A stretch of 64,000 bases of DNA, taken from Pedobacter sp. KBS0701 (GTDB taxonomy: Bacteria; Bacteroidota; Bacteroidia; Sphingobacteriales; Sphingobacteriaceae). The position numbers and the translations under genes are program-made. Below are positions 56,745 through 64,000 of the stretch, piece after piece (position 1 is the stretch's first letter; each line of letters starts with the position of its first letter). The stretch covers positions 4,402,001 through 4,466,000 of the forward strand of contig NZ_CP042171.1 in the NCBI RefSeq assembly GCF_005938645.2. Reading direction: 5' to 3'. Under the pieces are notes generated by a model. It worked only from the letters and a program-made list of their open reading frames with translations, searched no databases and was not told where the DNA came from.

Positions 56745-56792
56745 GGGCAATCGGGTTGTTGGATTTTCCATACAGCCCGATTGCCCTTTTTC
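56745..56792 (+). terminator. Intrinsic terminator of the permease gene
   Basis: Fourteen-base arms (gggcaatcgggttg / cagcccgattgccc, one G-T pair) enclose a 14-base loop and are followed by ttttt. It lies 21 bases after the stop codon. Confidence 0.85.
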
Positions 56793-56929
56793 AATCATAC
56801 GCTGTATTTACAACCGCATAAATATCAATTAATTAAGAAAAAATATAAGTTATCCACAATTTAACATTTTTCTAAATTTTTGGCTTGGGATTTGCCTTAA
56901 CAAAATCGACCCTATTTAAACACTATCCC

Positions 56930-57094
56930 ATGATTATTAAATTAGACACATCAGTTTTCAGACTTTCGAGGCATAAAGCTGAAACAGTAAAAAAAGTGGC
57001 AGCACCACTTACAAGAGACCAGTGGATCACGGCTGACAGAATTGTAATGGCAGCAATGTTTATTCTCACTGTTATTGGTGCCATCTTATTTTAA
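56930..57094 (+). CDS. Small single-pass membrane protein
   Basis: Start taken at 56930 (MIIKLDTSVFRLSRHKAE); the longer frame from 56885 has a less likely leader. The 54-residue product has a basic N-terminal half and one C-terminal membrane helix (IVMAAMFILTVIGAILF), which would give an N-in tail-anchored protein. The length and layout resemble small regulators of membrane proteins, but I do not recognise it. It ends 14 bases before the convergent flavoprotein gene. Confidence 0.5.
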   Translation: MIIKLDTSVFRLSRHKAETVKKVAAPLTRDQWITADRIVMAAMFILTVIGAILF

Positions 57095-57108
57095 TTCCCG
57101 ATGATTGA

Positions 57109-58005
57109 TCAAAAATCTTCAGAAATTAACTCTTTATTGATCATCACTGCAGCCATGGTTCCAGCGGCTGTAACGATAGGCAATGACCTGAACAAGGTTG
57201 CGCAATCTCCTGCGGCATAAACGCCCATTGCAGTAGTTTGTTGCTGCTCATTTACTTTTATTGTTTTCAGATCTGTTAATTCGAATCCGAGCTGTTCACT
57301 AAAATTTACATGCTGCTCTATTTCAGGTTTAACGTAAATTGCTTTAAAGGCTATCTTTTCTCCGTTTTTAAAAACAATGTTTTCGAGCTGACCATTTTGG
57401 TGTTCCAGTTCAACAATCTCCTCTTCTAAAATGGCAATCGATTTAGATTTCAGCTTTTCGGCCTGTTCTACATTTAATTCTGATTTTCCATTGGTTAAAA
57501 TGCTTAAATCTTTATTCCAAAGGTGGATGTTTTTGACCATATCGAAGGCATGATCACAGTTCATTAACAAAGCTATTTTTTCATTTTTCACTTCATATCC
57601 ATGGCAGTAAGGGCAATGTATTGCAGAAATGGCCCAACATGCGGCCAATCCTTTAATACCGGGCAGCGTATCTTTTAAACCTGTGGCCAATAATAATTTG
57701 CGGGAAGTAAAATGCTGTCCATCTCCTATGCCAACACGAAATCCACCCGCTATTGGTTTGGCCGAATCGGCTTTTGCATTTAAAAATTTAACCGTTGAAT
57801 ATTTTAACACTTCAGCTTTTGCTGCCTTGGAAATTTCGGCTGGCCGGTCGCCATCATGCGTTAAAAAATTATGCGAATGAGGGGTTTGCCTGTTACAGGG
57901 TTTGCCGGCATCGATTATCAAAACATTCCGGGTTGAACGGCCTAAAGTTAATGCGGCAGATAAACCAGCATAGCTACCTCCAATTATAATTACATCAAAA
58001 TCCAT
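57109..58005 (-). CDS. Thioredoxin-reductase-like FAD/NAD(P)-dependent oxidoreductase
   Basis: The 298-residue product has the FAD-binding IIIGGSYAGLSAALTLGRS (residues 6-24), a central HCPYCHGYE with the redox CxxC pair (near 132-135), the NAD(P) domain, and the C-terminal GVYAAGDCATLFRSL FAD motif. It resembles TrxB but is typical of the smaller Bacteroidetes NAD(P)/FAD oxidoreductases without the usual NADPH GxGxxA segment (LLMNCDHAF takes its place), so the electron donor may differ. It may reduce a thioredoxin-like partner that is not in the window. It is followed after 73 bases (upstream) by the methyltransferase gene on the same strand. Confidence 0.9.
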   Translation of the reverse strand: MDFDVIIIGGSYAGLSAALTLGRSTRNVLIIDAGKPCNRQTPHSHNFLTHDGDRPAEISKAAKAEVLKYSTVKFLNAKADSAKPIAGGFRVGIGDGQHFTSRKLLLATGLKDTLPGIKGLAACWAISAIHCPYCHGYEVKNEKIALLMNCDHAFDMVKNIHLWNKDLSILTNGKSELNVEQAEKLKSKSIAILEEEIVELEHQNGQLENIVFKNGEKIAFKAIYVKPEIEQHVNFSEQLGFELTDLKTIKVNEQQQTTAMGVYAAGDCATLFRSLPIVTAAGTMAAVMINKELISEDF

Positions 58006-58078
58006 ATCCTTATCATTTGATACAAAGATCTGAATTCAAATAACAAACGCAACATTGATGCATTAATTGAATGTCATT

Positions 58079-58705
58079 TTATTTTTTGAAAATTACCGCC
58101 TTAATGAAGTTTCCATAATACAAACGAAGTTCTAAAACCTGATAATCTGCATTCAGAAAGTAAGGATTCATGTCGATCAGGTGATTGGCCTCTACAATTC
58201 CCAGTAATTTAAAAAAGCTGTACATCGATTTGAGCAACAGCCATTTCCACCAGTTCCCATTATTTTTGTTTAGCGAAAAATCGACTAAAAACCATAGACC
58301 ATCTTTTTTTAGTGATGCATTTAAAAGGTTAAATACTTTTGCGGCACGTTGCTCAGCAAAATTATCGAAAAGAAATGGTGTTAAAACCACATCAAATACG
58401 GTATCTGTGCTAAAATCCTCAATGCCCAGATTCACAAATTCGACCTGGTTATTTTTAAAGTCCCGTTTTTGAGAAAGTGCAATCATTTTAGCTGATATTT
58501 CTACATAAACAATTTTTAGTCCATTGGGATATATTTTGGTAATTTCTTCCAAAATCGATCCTGTGCCACCACCCACAATTAAAACGGAACTATCTTTTGG
58601 AATATACTGAAGTTGATTGACCTGTGCATTAACCTGCGATTTAAAAAATACCAATCGACTTAAGGTATCGTAATGATTGGCTATTTTATCGTAGTTATTG
58701 TTCAT
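58079..58705 (-). CDS. Class I SAM-dependent methyltransferase
   Basis: The ATG at 58705 (MNNNYDKIANHYDTLSRLVF) is preferred over the longer frame, whose extension is repeat DNA (ttgagtatcaggtat-like). The 208-residue product has motif I VLIVGGGTGSILEEI (SAM binding), the acidic YVEIS after strand 2, and FDVVLTPFLFDNF as motif IV. The fold is that of small UbiE/COQ5-like methyltransferases; the substrate is unknown. It is the gene after the flavoprotein and before the UbiA-like membrane protein, so a quinone or lipid context is possible but unproven. Confidence 0.88.
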   Translation of the reverse strand: MNNNYDKIANHYDTLSRLVFFKSQVNAQVNQLQYIPKDSSVLIVGGGTGSILEEITKIYPNGLKIVYVEISAKMIALSQKRDFKNNQVEFVNLGIEDFSTDTVFDVVLTPFLFDNFAEQRAAKVFNLLNASLKKDGLWFLVDFSLNKNNGNWWKWLLLKSMYSFFKLLGIVEANHLIDMNPYFLNADYQVLELRLYYGNFIKAVIFKK

Positions 58706-58818
58706 GGTATCAGGTGTTAAGTATTCAGTATCAGGTATTGAGTATTGAGTATCAAGTATAAAGACATACCTCTCAAGTGTAATATACACTTTGGTCTTTA
58801 CTCTTTTGTCTTTTCAGC

Positions 58819-59730
58819 TTAATGCACAAACTGCATTCCTATCATCCCACATATTGCCTTAAACAAAATCAATCCATCAATTACCATCAGATAATAGAGG
58901 ATATTTTTTCTCCTGTGCATAGAATAGGCCACGTAAATGGTTAATATAAACGGCAGAACATTAAATAAAACCTGCGGTATCCCGAAGCCTTTGTAACTGG
59001 CGAATATGCCCAGCGAAATTAAACCGATAATTAACAGCGGAATCAAAATATTAAAAATGGTTCTACGCAAACCATAACGCACCACAAAAGTGCGCAAGTG
59101 TTTATTCGCATCTGTAGGGTAATCTTTAATATCGAAAATGATTGCGTTTACAGTACAGAACATCCAGTTTTTAATAAACAGCCAGGTCCACAGCACGGAA
59201 TCATGATAGCCTACCCCTGTTTCAATTTTAAGCATAATTAATGGCAGCACATTGGCACAACAGGCCCAAACAAAACCAATAACGAAGGCTTTAAACCACC
59301 CGGTATTGCGCAGATTGAATTTCAAGAAAGATTTAGGCAATAAACCGTAGTACAAACCTGCTGCAACAATGACAATTACTATAGCCACCCAATAACTGAG
59401 CGGAAGTGCCAGAATATGCTGAAAGTTTTGGTACAGCAGATTAATAGCCAACAGCATGCAAGAAATAAAAAGCACCGCCTGACTCCAGTTGATAAATTTC
59501 CTATGCTTGAAATACCATTGATTACGGAGATTGGTGGTGGATGGTGCAGTAGAAACTTTATTATAGGCGTAGGTATAATAAATGGTTGGTGCCACAAATA
59601 ATAACAGGTAATAATTGAGGGAGTTAAAAGGCAGCCTTAATTGCAGGGTGGCTTCGAGGGTAAGGGCTACTGCCAAAATTCCTACAAAGTAGTTTCCAAA
59701 GAAAATAAACCTGATTATTTTACCGAGCAT
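58819..59730 (-). CDS. UbiA-like prenyltransferase-family membrane protein
   Basis: The 303-residue product has about nine membrane helices. The segment NAIIFDIKDYPTDANKHLRTFVVRYGLR (near residue 195) matches the second Asp-rich motif of UbiA prenyltransferases (DxxDxxxD...T..VRxG). The first motif (NDxxDxxxD) is absent: at the expected place it has YAYNKVSTAPSTTN. UbiA enzymes attach prenyl chains to aromatic rings during quinone or haem biosynthesis. With one motif missing it may be inactive or use a different chemistry. The neighbouring methyltransferase, 113 bases downstream on the same strand, is consistent with a quinone-like product. Confidence 0.7.
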   Translation of the reverse strand: MLGKIIRFIFFGNYFVGILAVALTLEATLQLRLPFNSLNYYLLLFVAPTIYYTYAYNKVSTAPSTTNLRNQWYFKHRKFINWSQAVLFISCMLLAINLLYQNFQHILALPLSYWVAIVIVIVAAGLYYGLLPKSFLKFNLRNTGWFKAFVIGFVWACCANVLPLIMLKIETGVGYHDSVLWTWLFIKNWMFCTVNAIIFDIKDYPTDANKHLRTFVVRYGLRRTIFNILIPLLIIGLISLGIFASYKGFGIPQVLFNVLPFILTIYVAYSMHRRKNILYYLMVIDGLILFKAICGMIGMQFVH

Positions 59731-59890
59731 TTACCGCTGTTTTTCGTCAGGCAATTTCGGATATATAATTGAATAAGGTAAATAATTATGAAGATTAAAA
59801 TAATTGCAAAGCAGTTATGCAATCTTAAAACCAAAAAGAAAACAATTTTAATAATCTATCACATTAGTTCTTAAATTTATAATTCAAAAA

Positions 59891-60316
59891 ATGATTACAA
59901 TGGAAGATTCAAAAAACTCAACTTCAGGTACCGATACCATACCAAAGGTGACAGGAATTGGTGGTATTTTCTTTTTCTCGGATCATCCGAAGGAAACTAA
60001 AGACTGGTATGCTAAAAATTTAGGAGTCGAAATCAATGCATGGGGTGCTGTAAGTTTTGATTCCCGGAATATCAACAATCCTGACGAGGTGGAATCACTT
60101 CAATGGAGTCCATTTAAAAAAGGGGATGAATACTTTTCGCCTTCAAAAAAGGAATTTATGATTAATTACCGCGTTCAAAACCTTGAAGCGCTATTAGAAA
60201 AACTAAAAGAAAATGGTGTAACGATACTCGATGAAATTGCCACTTATGACTATGGAAAGTTTGTTCATATTATGGATGCAGAAGGTAATAAGATTGAGTT
60301 ATGGGAACCTAAATAA
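59891..60316 (+). CDS. VOC-family protein (second copy in the window)
   Basis: The 141-residue product (or 138 from the ATG at 59900) has the glyoxalase-fold pattern: GIGGIFFFSDHPKETKDWYAKNLGVEI (first strand and helix), VESLQWSPFK, FMINYRVQNLEALLEKLKENGV (helix) and a final IMDAEGNKIELWEPK with the metal-ligand Glu. It is not closely similar to the VOC protein at 48778. A cytoplasmic lyase, isomerase or antibiotic-binding role is possible. It is a single gene. Confidence 0.85.
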   Translation: MITMEDSKNSTSGTDTIPKVTGIGGIFFFSDHPKETKDWYAKNLGVEINAWGAVSFDSRNINNPDEVESLQWSPFKKGDEYFSPSKKEFMINYRVQNLEALLEKLKENGVTILDEIATYDYGKFVHIMDAEGNKIELWEPK

Positions 60317-60640
60317 TTACTCTACTATCTTTGTCATCCTGAGGGGTAATTTATGGTATAAAAATCAATATAAAAGACAGATCTTTTTGGCAAAATGGTA
60401 GGCTGCGCGAGATCGTCATTCCCAACTCGATTGGGAATCGTAATGCAAGCGCTTTGAGATTCCAGCCTGCGCGGGAATGACGGCCGTGTTAATGGATTCT
60501 GTCTATGGTAGCGCAGCGAAGGATCTTTACGAAATAAACTATCATAGTTTATGTTAATCTAATCCTTTGAGATATACTCCAAGTCAAGATAACTTTTAAT
60601 TTAGATGAAAGATTCTTCACTGCGTTCAGAATGACAGCAC
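60317..60640. repeat. Gap with dispersed repeats upstream of the tRNA-like array
   Basis: No gene seen. The segment about 60430-60525 (cgtaatgcaagcgctttgagattcc through aatggattctgtctatgg to gaaggatctttacg) nearly repeats 34930-35033, and a gattcttcactgcgttcagaatgacag element (60610-60636) is shared with the 5-kb repeat block. Confidence 0.65.
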
Positions 60641-60670
60641 AAAAAAGCCTTCCAGTTTCATGAAAGGCTT
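60641..60670 (-). terminator. Final terminator of the tRNA-Val/tRNA-like array
   Basis: On the minus strand aagcctttca-tgaaac-tggaaggctt is followed by tttt. It closes the array behind the last (leftmost) tRNA-like unit and differs from the array's internal terminators in the loop and stem tip. Confidence 0.8.
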
Positions 60671-61749
60671 CGGTGGGAAATGATCCCGATTCCAATCGGG
60701 ACGACCCTTTGCATAAAGGTGATCCCTAAACCAGATGAGTTAACTTCACTAATAGCAAAAAAGCCTCTCAATAAATTGAAAGGCTTTAAATGGTGGGAAA
60801 TGATCCCGATTCCAATCGGGACGACCCTCGGCATAAAGGTGATCCCTAAACCAGATGAGTTAATTTCACTAATAGCAAAAAAGCCTCTCAATAAATTGAA
60901 AGGCTTTAAATGGTGGGAAATGATCCCGATTCCAATCGGGACGACCCTCGGCATAAAGGTGATCCCTAAACCAGATGAGTTAATTTCACTAATAGCAAAA
61001 AAGCCTCTCAATAAATTGAAAGGCTTTAAATGGTGGGAAATGATCCCGATTCCAATCGGGACGACCCTCGGCATAAAGGTGATCCCTAAACCAGATGAGT
61101 TAATTTCACTAATAGCAAAAAAGCCTCTCAATAAATTGAAAGGCTTTAAATGGTGGGAAATGATCCCGATTCCAATCGGGACGACCCTCGGCATAAAGGT
61201 GATCCCTAAACCAGATGAGTTAATTTCACTAATAGCAAAAAAGCCTCTCAATAAATTGAAAGGCTTTAAATGGTGGGAAATGATCCCGATTCCAATCGGG
61301 ACGACCCTCGGCATAAAGGTGATCCCTAAACCAGATGAGTTAATTTCACTAATAGCAAAAAAGCCTCTCAATAAATTGAAAGGCTTTAAATGGTGGGAAA
61401 TGATCCCGATTCCAATCGGGACGACCCTCGGCATAAAGGTGATCCCTAAACCAGATGAGTTAACTTCACTAATAGCAAAAAAGCCTCTCAATAAATTGAA
61501 AGGCTTTAAATGGTGGGAAATGATCCCGATTCCAATCGGGACGACCCTCGGCATAAAGGTGATCCCTAAACCAGATGAGTTAACTTCACTAATAGCAAAA
61601 AAGCCTCTCAATAAATTGAAAGGCTTTAAATGGTGGGAAATGATCCCGATTCCAATCGGGACGACCCTCGGCATAAAGGTGATCCCTAAACAGATGAGTT
61701 AATTTCACTAATAGCAAAAAAGCCTCTCAATAAATTGAAAGGCTTTAAA
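60671..61749 (-). repeat. Nine tandem 120-bp units, each a tRNA-Val-derived tRNA-like sequence plus terminator
   Basis: Units start every 120 bases from about 60671 (the last carries a one-base deletion at 61690). Read on the minus strand, each begins gtgaaattaactcatctgg and ends catttcccacca, so it keeps the tRNA-Val acceptor end and, in eight units, the encoded CCA; the leftmost ends accg. The D-arm is recognisable but poorly paired, the anticodon arm is changed and shortened, and the T-arm is replaced by a palindrome (tcccgattggaatcggga). Each is followed by an intrinsic terminator (aaagcctttcaa-ttta-ttgagaggcttt + ttt). The units are nearly identical to each other. The leftmost has ctttgc where the others have ctcggc. 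Confidence 0.92.
61716..61746 (-). terminator. Terminator after the first tRNA-Val copy
   Basis: On the minus strand a 12-pair stem (one G-U) with a ttta loop and a T tail directly follows the encoded CCA. The same hairpin is repeated in every array unit. Confidence 0.85.
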
Positions 61750-61827
61750 TGGTGGGAAATGAGGGGTTCGAACCCCCGACCCCCTCGGTGTAAACGAGGT
61801 GCTCTGAACCAGCTGAGCTAATTTCCC
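61750..61827 (-). tRNA. tRNA-Val (anticodon TAC), CCA encoded
   Basis: The minus strand gives a perfect cloverleaf: acceptor gggaaat/atttccc, D-stem gctc/gagc, anticodon stem cctcg/cgagg with loop TTTACAC, T-stem ggggg/ccctc with TTCGAAC, discriminator A and encoded CCA (61750-61752). It is the copy adjacent to the tandem array and shares its 3' flank with the array units. Confidence 0.97.
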
Positions 61828-61853
61828 TTTTCAGGTGCATGTCAAAGTTTGAT

Positions 61854-61883
61854 AAAAAAGCCTTCCAGAATACTGAAAGGCTT
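61854..61883 (-). terminator. Terminator after the second tRNA-Val copy
   Basis: On the minus strand aagcctttcag-tattc-tggaaggctt (one G-U pair) is followed by tttt. It lies between the two tRNA-Val genes, so each tRNA gene has its own terminator. Confidence 0.8.
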
Positions 61884-61885
61884 AG

Positions 61886-61960
61886 TGGGAAATGAGGGGT
61901 TCGAACCCCCGACCCCCTCGGTGTAAACGAGGTGCTCTGAACCAGCTGAGCTAATTTCCC
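61886..61960 (-). tRNA. tRNA-Val (anticodon TAC), CCA not encoded
   Basis: The 75-nt body is identical to the neighbouring tRNA-Val gene, but the 3' end reads acta instead of acca, so CCA must be added by the nucleotidyltransferase. It is the upstream copy in the direction of transcription. Confidence 0.97.
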
Positions 61961-62056
61961 TTTGATAATTTTGTCAAACTTTAATGCCCCATCCTCCGTT
62001 TGGGAATGCAAATATAGCGCTATAAAACTGTTCTGCAAATCTTTTTTTCTTTTTTT

Positions 62057-62782
62057 TCAACTTAATAAAATTTCGAGGATTTTATGCGATTGCACCACCC
62101 CAAAAGAGGCTGTATGTAAGGTATAGAAAACCAATATCTTATCTAACAAAAAGCGCCGCTGGGTATTGCTTAACTTTATTTCAGAAATTTTTTCGAGCGG
62201 TGAATCAAATAACGAAATAAAACCTGTCGCATCATCTAATTGAAGATAATTGGAGTGAACCGGCAACCGTGAAGTAAATTCCCCTTCCTGGAGATCAAAG
62301 TAAATCTGATCGTTCCTTCTTTTTCCGTTAGGAGAAAAGCCTAAAAACCTCGTAAGTTTTAATAAAAAGGATAAATGAAAATTTGGGTTTATCTCTTCCA
62401 CTTCGTCAAACCAGGCTATTGAATTGAAAATGTAATCGAATAAACTTTCATCAGCCGATTGCTGTCGGATACTTTTATACAGCACCTCATTTAAAAAAAT
62501 AACGATGCTGGTTTTAATCATATCATAAGGGATACTTTTAAAAACAGGCGTTTGCCGAACTTCCGATATCCGTTGAATATTGGTATTTGTTTTATGATAA
62601 ACCACCATATCCAACAAATGTAGCGACTGCAACATGTTCATTTTAATCCTGGCCTTTGGTTTTTTAACCCCATTGATCAGGTAAGATTGCATGCCGAATT
62701 TATCGGTAAGCACCTGTACTACCACACTGCTTTCGCTATAATTTGTAGTCTTTAAAACAATGCCTCTAACTTTGTGCAACAT
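62057..62782 (-). CDS. recO: DNA repair protein RecO
   Basis: The 241-residue product has the RecO layout: an N-terminal OB-fold (VRGIVLKTTNYSESSVVVQVLTDKFGMQSYLINGVKKP) and a helical C-terminal domain (SIRQQSADESLFDYIFNSIAWFD; HLSFLLKLTRFLGFSPNG). The zinc-finger cysteines of some RecO proteins are absent, as in many Bacteroidetes. RecO loads RecA on SSB-coated DNA with RecR. It is divergent from the exporter gene at 62902 and its 3' end faces the tRNA-Val genes on the same strand. Confidence 0.92.
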   Translation of the reverse strand: MLHKVRGIVLKTTNYSESSVVVQVLTDKFGMQSYLINGVKKPKARIKMNMLQSLHLLDMVVYHKTNTNIQRISEVRQTPVFKSIPYDMIKTSIVIFLNEVLYKSIRQQSADESLFDYIFNSIAWFDEVEEINPNFHLSFLLKLTRFLGFSPNGKRRNDQIYFDLQEGEFTSRLPVHSNYLQLDDATGFISLFDSPLEKISEIKLSNTQRRFLLDKILVFYTLHTASFGVVQSHKILEILLS

Positions 62783-62801
62783 CCGGTTAAAACAATTTTT
62801 T

Positions 62802-62828
62802 CAAAAGTATGTTATTTGTGCAAATTTA
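62802..62828 (-). promoter_or_regulatory. Putative recO promoter elements
   Basis: Two TAnnTTTG matches lie on the minus strand: TACTTTTG (62802-62809) and TAAATTTG (62821-62828). The first gives a leader of about 15 bases, the second about 30. Which one is used cannot be told. Confidence 0.35.
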
Positions 62829-62864
62829 ATTGTGCGAAAAGTAATCAGGTTTTACAAATAAGAT

Positions 62865-62872
62865 TAGTTTTG
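62865..62872 (+). promoter_or_regulatory. Putative -7 box of the exporter gene
   Basis: TAGTTTTG matches TAnnTTTG, 29 bases before the ATG at 62902; a ttttac stretch about 12 bases further upstream is a poor -33 candidate. Confidence 0.4.
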
Positions 62873-62901
62873 CCTTTAATATTATTAAAACTAAGCTGCA
62901 C

Positions 62902-64000
62902 ATGTGGGTTAAGCTATCGAGATTTATTCTTCAGAATCGTATCGCAATCATCGTATTTTTCGTGTTAGGAACAATTTTCATGGCTTATCAGGCCAAAAAT
63001 GTAAAACTCTCCTATACCGGAAGCAAAATCCTGCCAGTTACCGATAGCGCATTTGTAAAATACAATGCTTTTAAAAAGACTTTTGGTGAAGATGGGAGTG
63101 TAATGGTGGTGGGGATACAATCGCCCGATATTTTTAAAAAAGAAGTATACAACCAATGGGTTCAGCTTTCTAATGATATTCAGAAATTAAAGGGTATTAA
63201 ACAGGTCTTATCTTCAGGACGCATTTTTCAACTCGAAAAAGATACTGTAAATCAAAAATTTGTTTTAAAACCGCTTCCTGGCGGTTTGGTTAAAACTGAC
63301 ACCGAAATGGATTCGATCAGGAATACCATTTATAGCAACCCGTTTTTCGAAGGGCTGGTTTACAACCGTCAGAATGCTACTTTAATGGCCATTACTTTCG
63401 ATACCAAAATCTTAAATACTGCCGAACGTAATCCTATTTTAAAAGAAATTGAGGCAAAGGCAAAAGCTTTCCAGGCTTCTACCAAAATTAAGGTGCATAT
63501 TTCCGGTTTGCCATATATCCGTACGGCAGTAAGTAAATTGGTGAGTAACGAATTCGTATTGTTTCTGGGCTTATCGATCCTGGTTTCGGCCCTGATCTTA
63601 TTGTTTTTCTTTAAAAAGTTCTATGCCGTATTCTTCCCTATTTTAGTGGTGGTAATGGGCGTAATCTGGAGCATCGGTACTTTGGTATTATTCGGATTCG
63701 AACTGACTATTTTAACAGGATTAATTCCACCACTGATTGTAATTATTGGTATTCCAAACAGTATTTTATTGCTGAACAAATACCAGAATGAACTTCGCAA
63801 ACATGGTGACAAACAGAAAGCGCTAAGCATTACCATTGAAAGGATTGCCATTACCACTCTAATTGCAAACATTACCGCAGCCATTGGTTTTGGTGTGCTT
63901 TATTTTACCGGAAGTGAGCTATTGATGCAGTTTGGTAGTGTGGCCTCTATCAATGTGATGGTTACCTGGTTAATGTGTTTATGTTTAATCCCGATTATCT
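62902..64000 (+). CDS. MMPL/RND-type exporter, N-terminal part (continues past the right edge)
   Basis: A frame opens with ATG at 62902 (MWVKLSRFILQNRIAIIVFF) and stays open to the window end, 366 codons. It has one N-terminal membrane helix, a periplasmic domain of about 190 residues (KNVKLSYTGSKILPVTDSAFVKY ... HISGLPYIRTAVSKLV), then a block of helices (NEFVLFLGLSILVSALILLFFF; PILVVVMGVIWSIGTL; PPLIVIIGIPNSILLLNKYQNEL). These are features of the RND superfamily (MMPL or SecDF-like exporters), driven by proton flow. The substrate is unknown. The stop lies outside the window, so the full length is not visible. Confidence 0.88.
   Translation, partial: MWVKLSRFILQNRIAIIVFFVLGTIFMAYQAKNVKLSYTGSKILPVTDSAFVKYNAFKKTFGEDGSVMVVGIQSPDIFKKEVYNQWVQLSNDIQKLKGIKQVLSSGRIFQLEKDTVNQKFVLKPLPGGLVKTDTEMDSIRNTIYSNPFFEGLVYNRQNATLMAITFDTKILNTAERNPILKEIEAKAKAFQASTKIKVHISGLPYIRTAVSKLVSNEFVLFLGLSILVSALILLFFFKKFYAVFFPILVVVMGVIWSIGTLVLFGFELTILTGLIPPLIVIIGIPNSILLLNKYQNELRKHGDKQKALSITIERIAITTLIANITAAIGFGVLYFTGSELLMQFGSVASINVMVTWLMCLCLIPII

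Noticed and set aside
60658..61702. Overlapping ORFs of about 340 codons on both strands, made of 40-residue repeats
   Set aside because: The 120-bp unit is a multiple of three, so any open frame in one unit stays open through the array on both strands. The units are better explained as tRNA-derived sequences with terminators.
60671..61749. CRISPR array
   Set aside because: The entire 120-bp unit is repeated, with no variable spacers, and no cas genes are near.

Overview
The window looks like chromosomal DNA of a Bacteroidetes bacterium, most likely Pedobacter or a close relative in the Sphingobacteriaceae. The evidence is a SusC/SusD pair, DUF4249 beside a TonB-dependent receptor, Bacteroidetes-type -7 boxes (TAnnTTTG), few Shine-Dalgarno sites, and many dispersed palindromic repeats of the kind these genomes carry. 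The genus is inferred from style, not from a marker gene.

Layout. 0-5 kb: the end of a membrane protein, a TPR protein, a secreted protein of unknown function, and a two-gene unit of a YtcJ-like amidohydrolase and a serine hydrolase. 5.2-6.7 kb: four direct repeats of about 360 bp. 6.8-11.5 kb: a tight unit mutL - rhomboid - rhomboid - EEP-family protein. 11.6-12.8 kb: a second repeat block. 12.9-20.8 kb: a nitroreductase, a large MG2/plug-like secreted protein, a 2-hydroxyacid dehydrogenase, and a TonB receptor with its DUF4249 lipoprotein. 20.9-33.2 kb: a glycan-utilisation locus reading leftwards: propeller/LuxR regulator, SusC, SusD, GH30, GH5-CBM6 and, unexpectedly, a seven-haem cytochrome c. 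GH30 with SusCD suggests a beta-1,6-linked or other beta-glucan as substrate. 33.2-38.3 kb: an SGNH hydrolase and a FUSC-family membrane protein separated by repeat-rich DNA.

38.4-49 kb is an accessory region. It holds a zincin lipoprotein, a RadC-like domain without its metal ligands, a tRNA-Lys, the tail of a dead tyrosine recombinase, a HEPN-type gene and a dihydrofolate-reductase-family gene each broken by one missing base, a gene with an early in-frame stop, and several small orphan genes. Four copies of a 44-48 bp palindrome lie between these modules.

49-60 kb returns to ordinary genes: an outer-membrane beta-barrel protein, PspC and its PadR repressor, an amino-acid permease, a thioredoxin-reductase-like flavoprotein, a methyltransferase, a UbiA-like membrane protein and a VOC protein.

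60.6-62.0 kb holds the most unusual structure. Two normal tRNA-Val(TAC) genes are followed, in their direction of transcription (minus strand), by nine near-identical 120-bp units. Each unit is a degenerate tRNA-like sequence that keeps the tRNA-Val acceptor end (encoded CCA in eight of the nine), has a palindrome in place of the T-arm, and is followed by its own intrinsic terminator. Because 120 is divisible by 3, long repetitive ORFs run through both strands; they are almost certainly artefacts. The window ends with recO (minus) and, divergent from it, the start of an MMPL/RND-type exporter that runs off the right edge.
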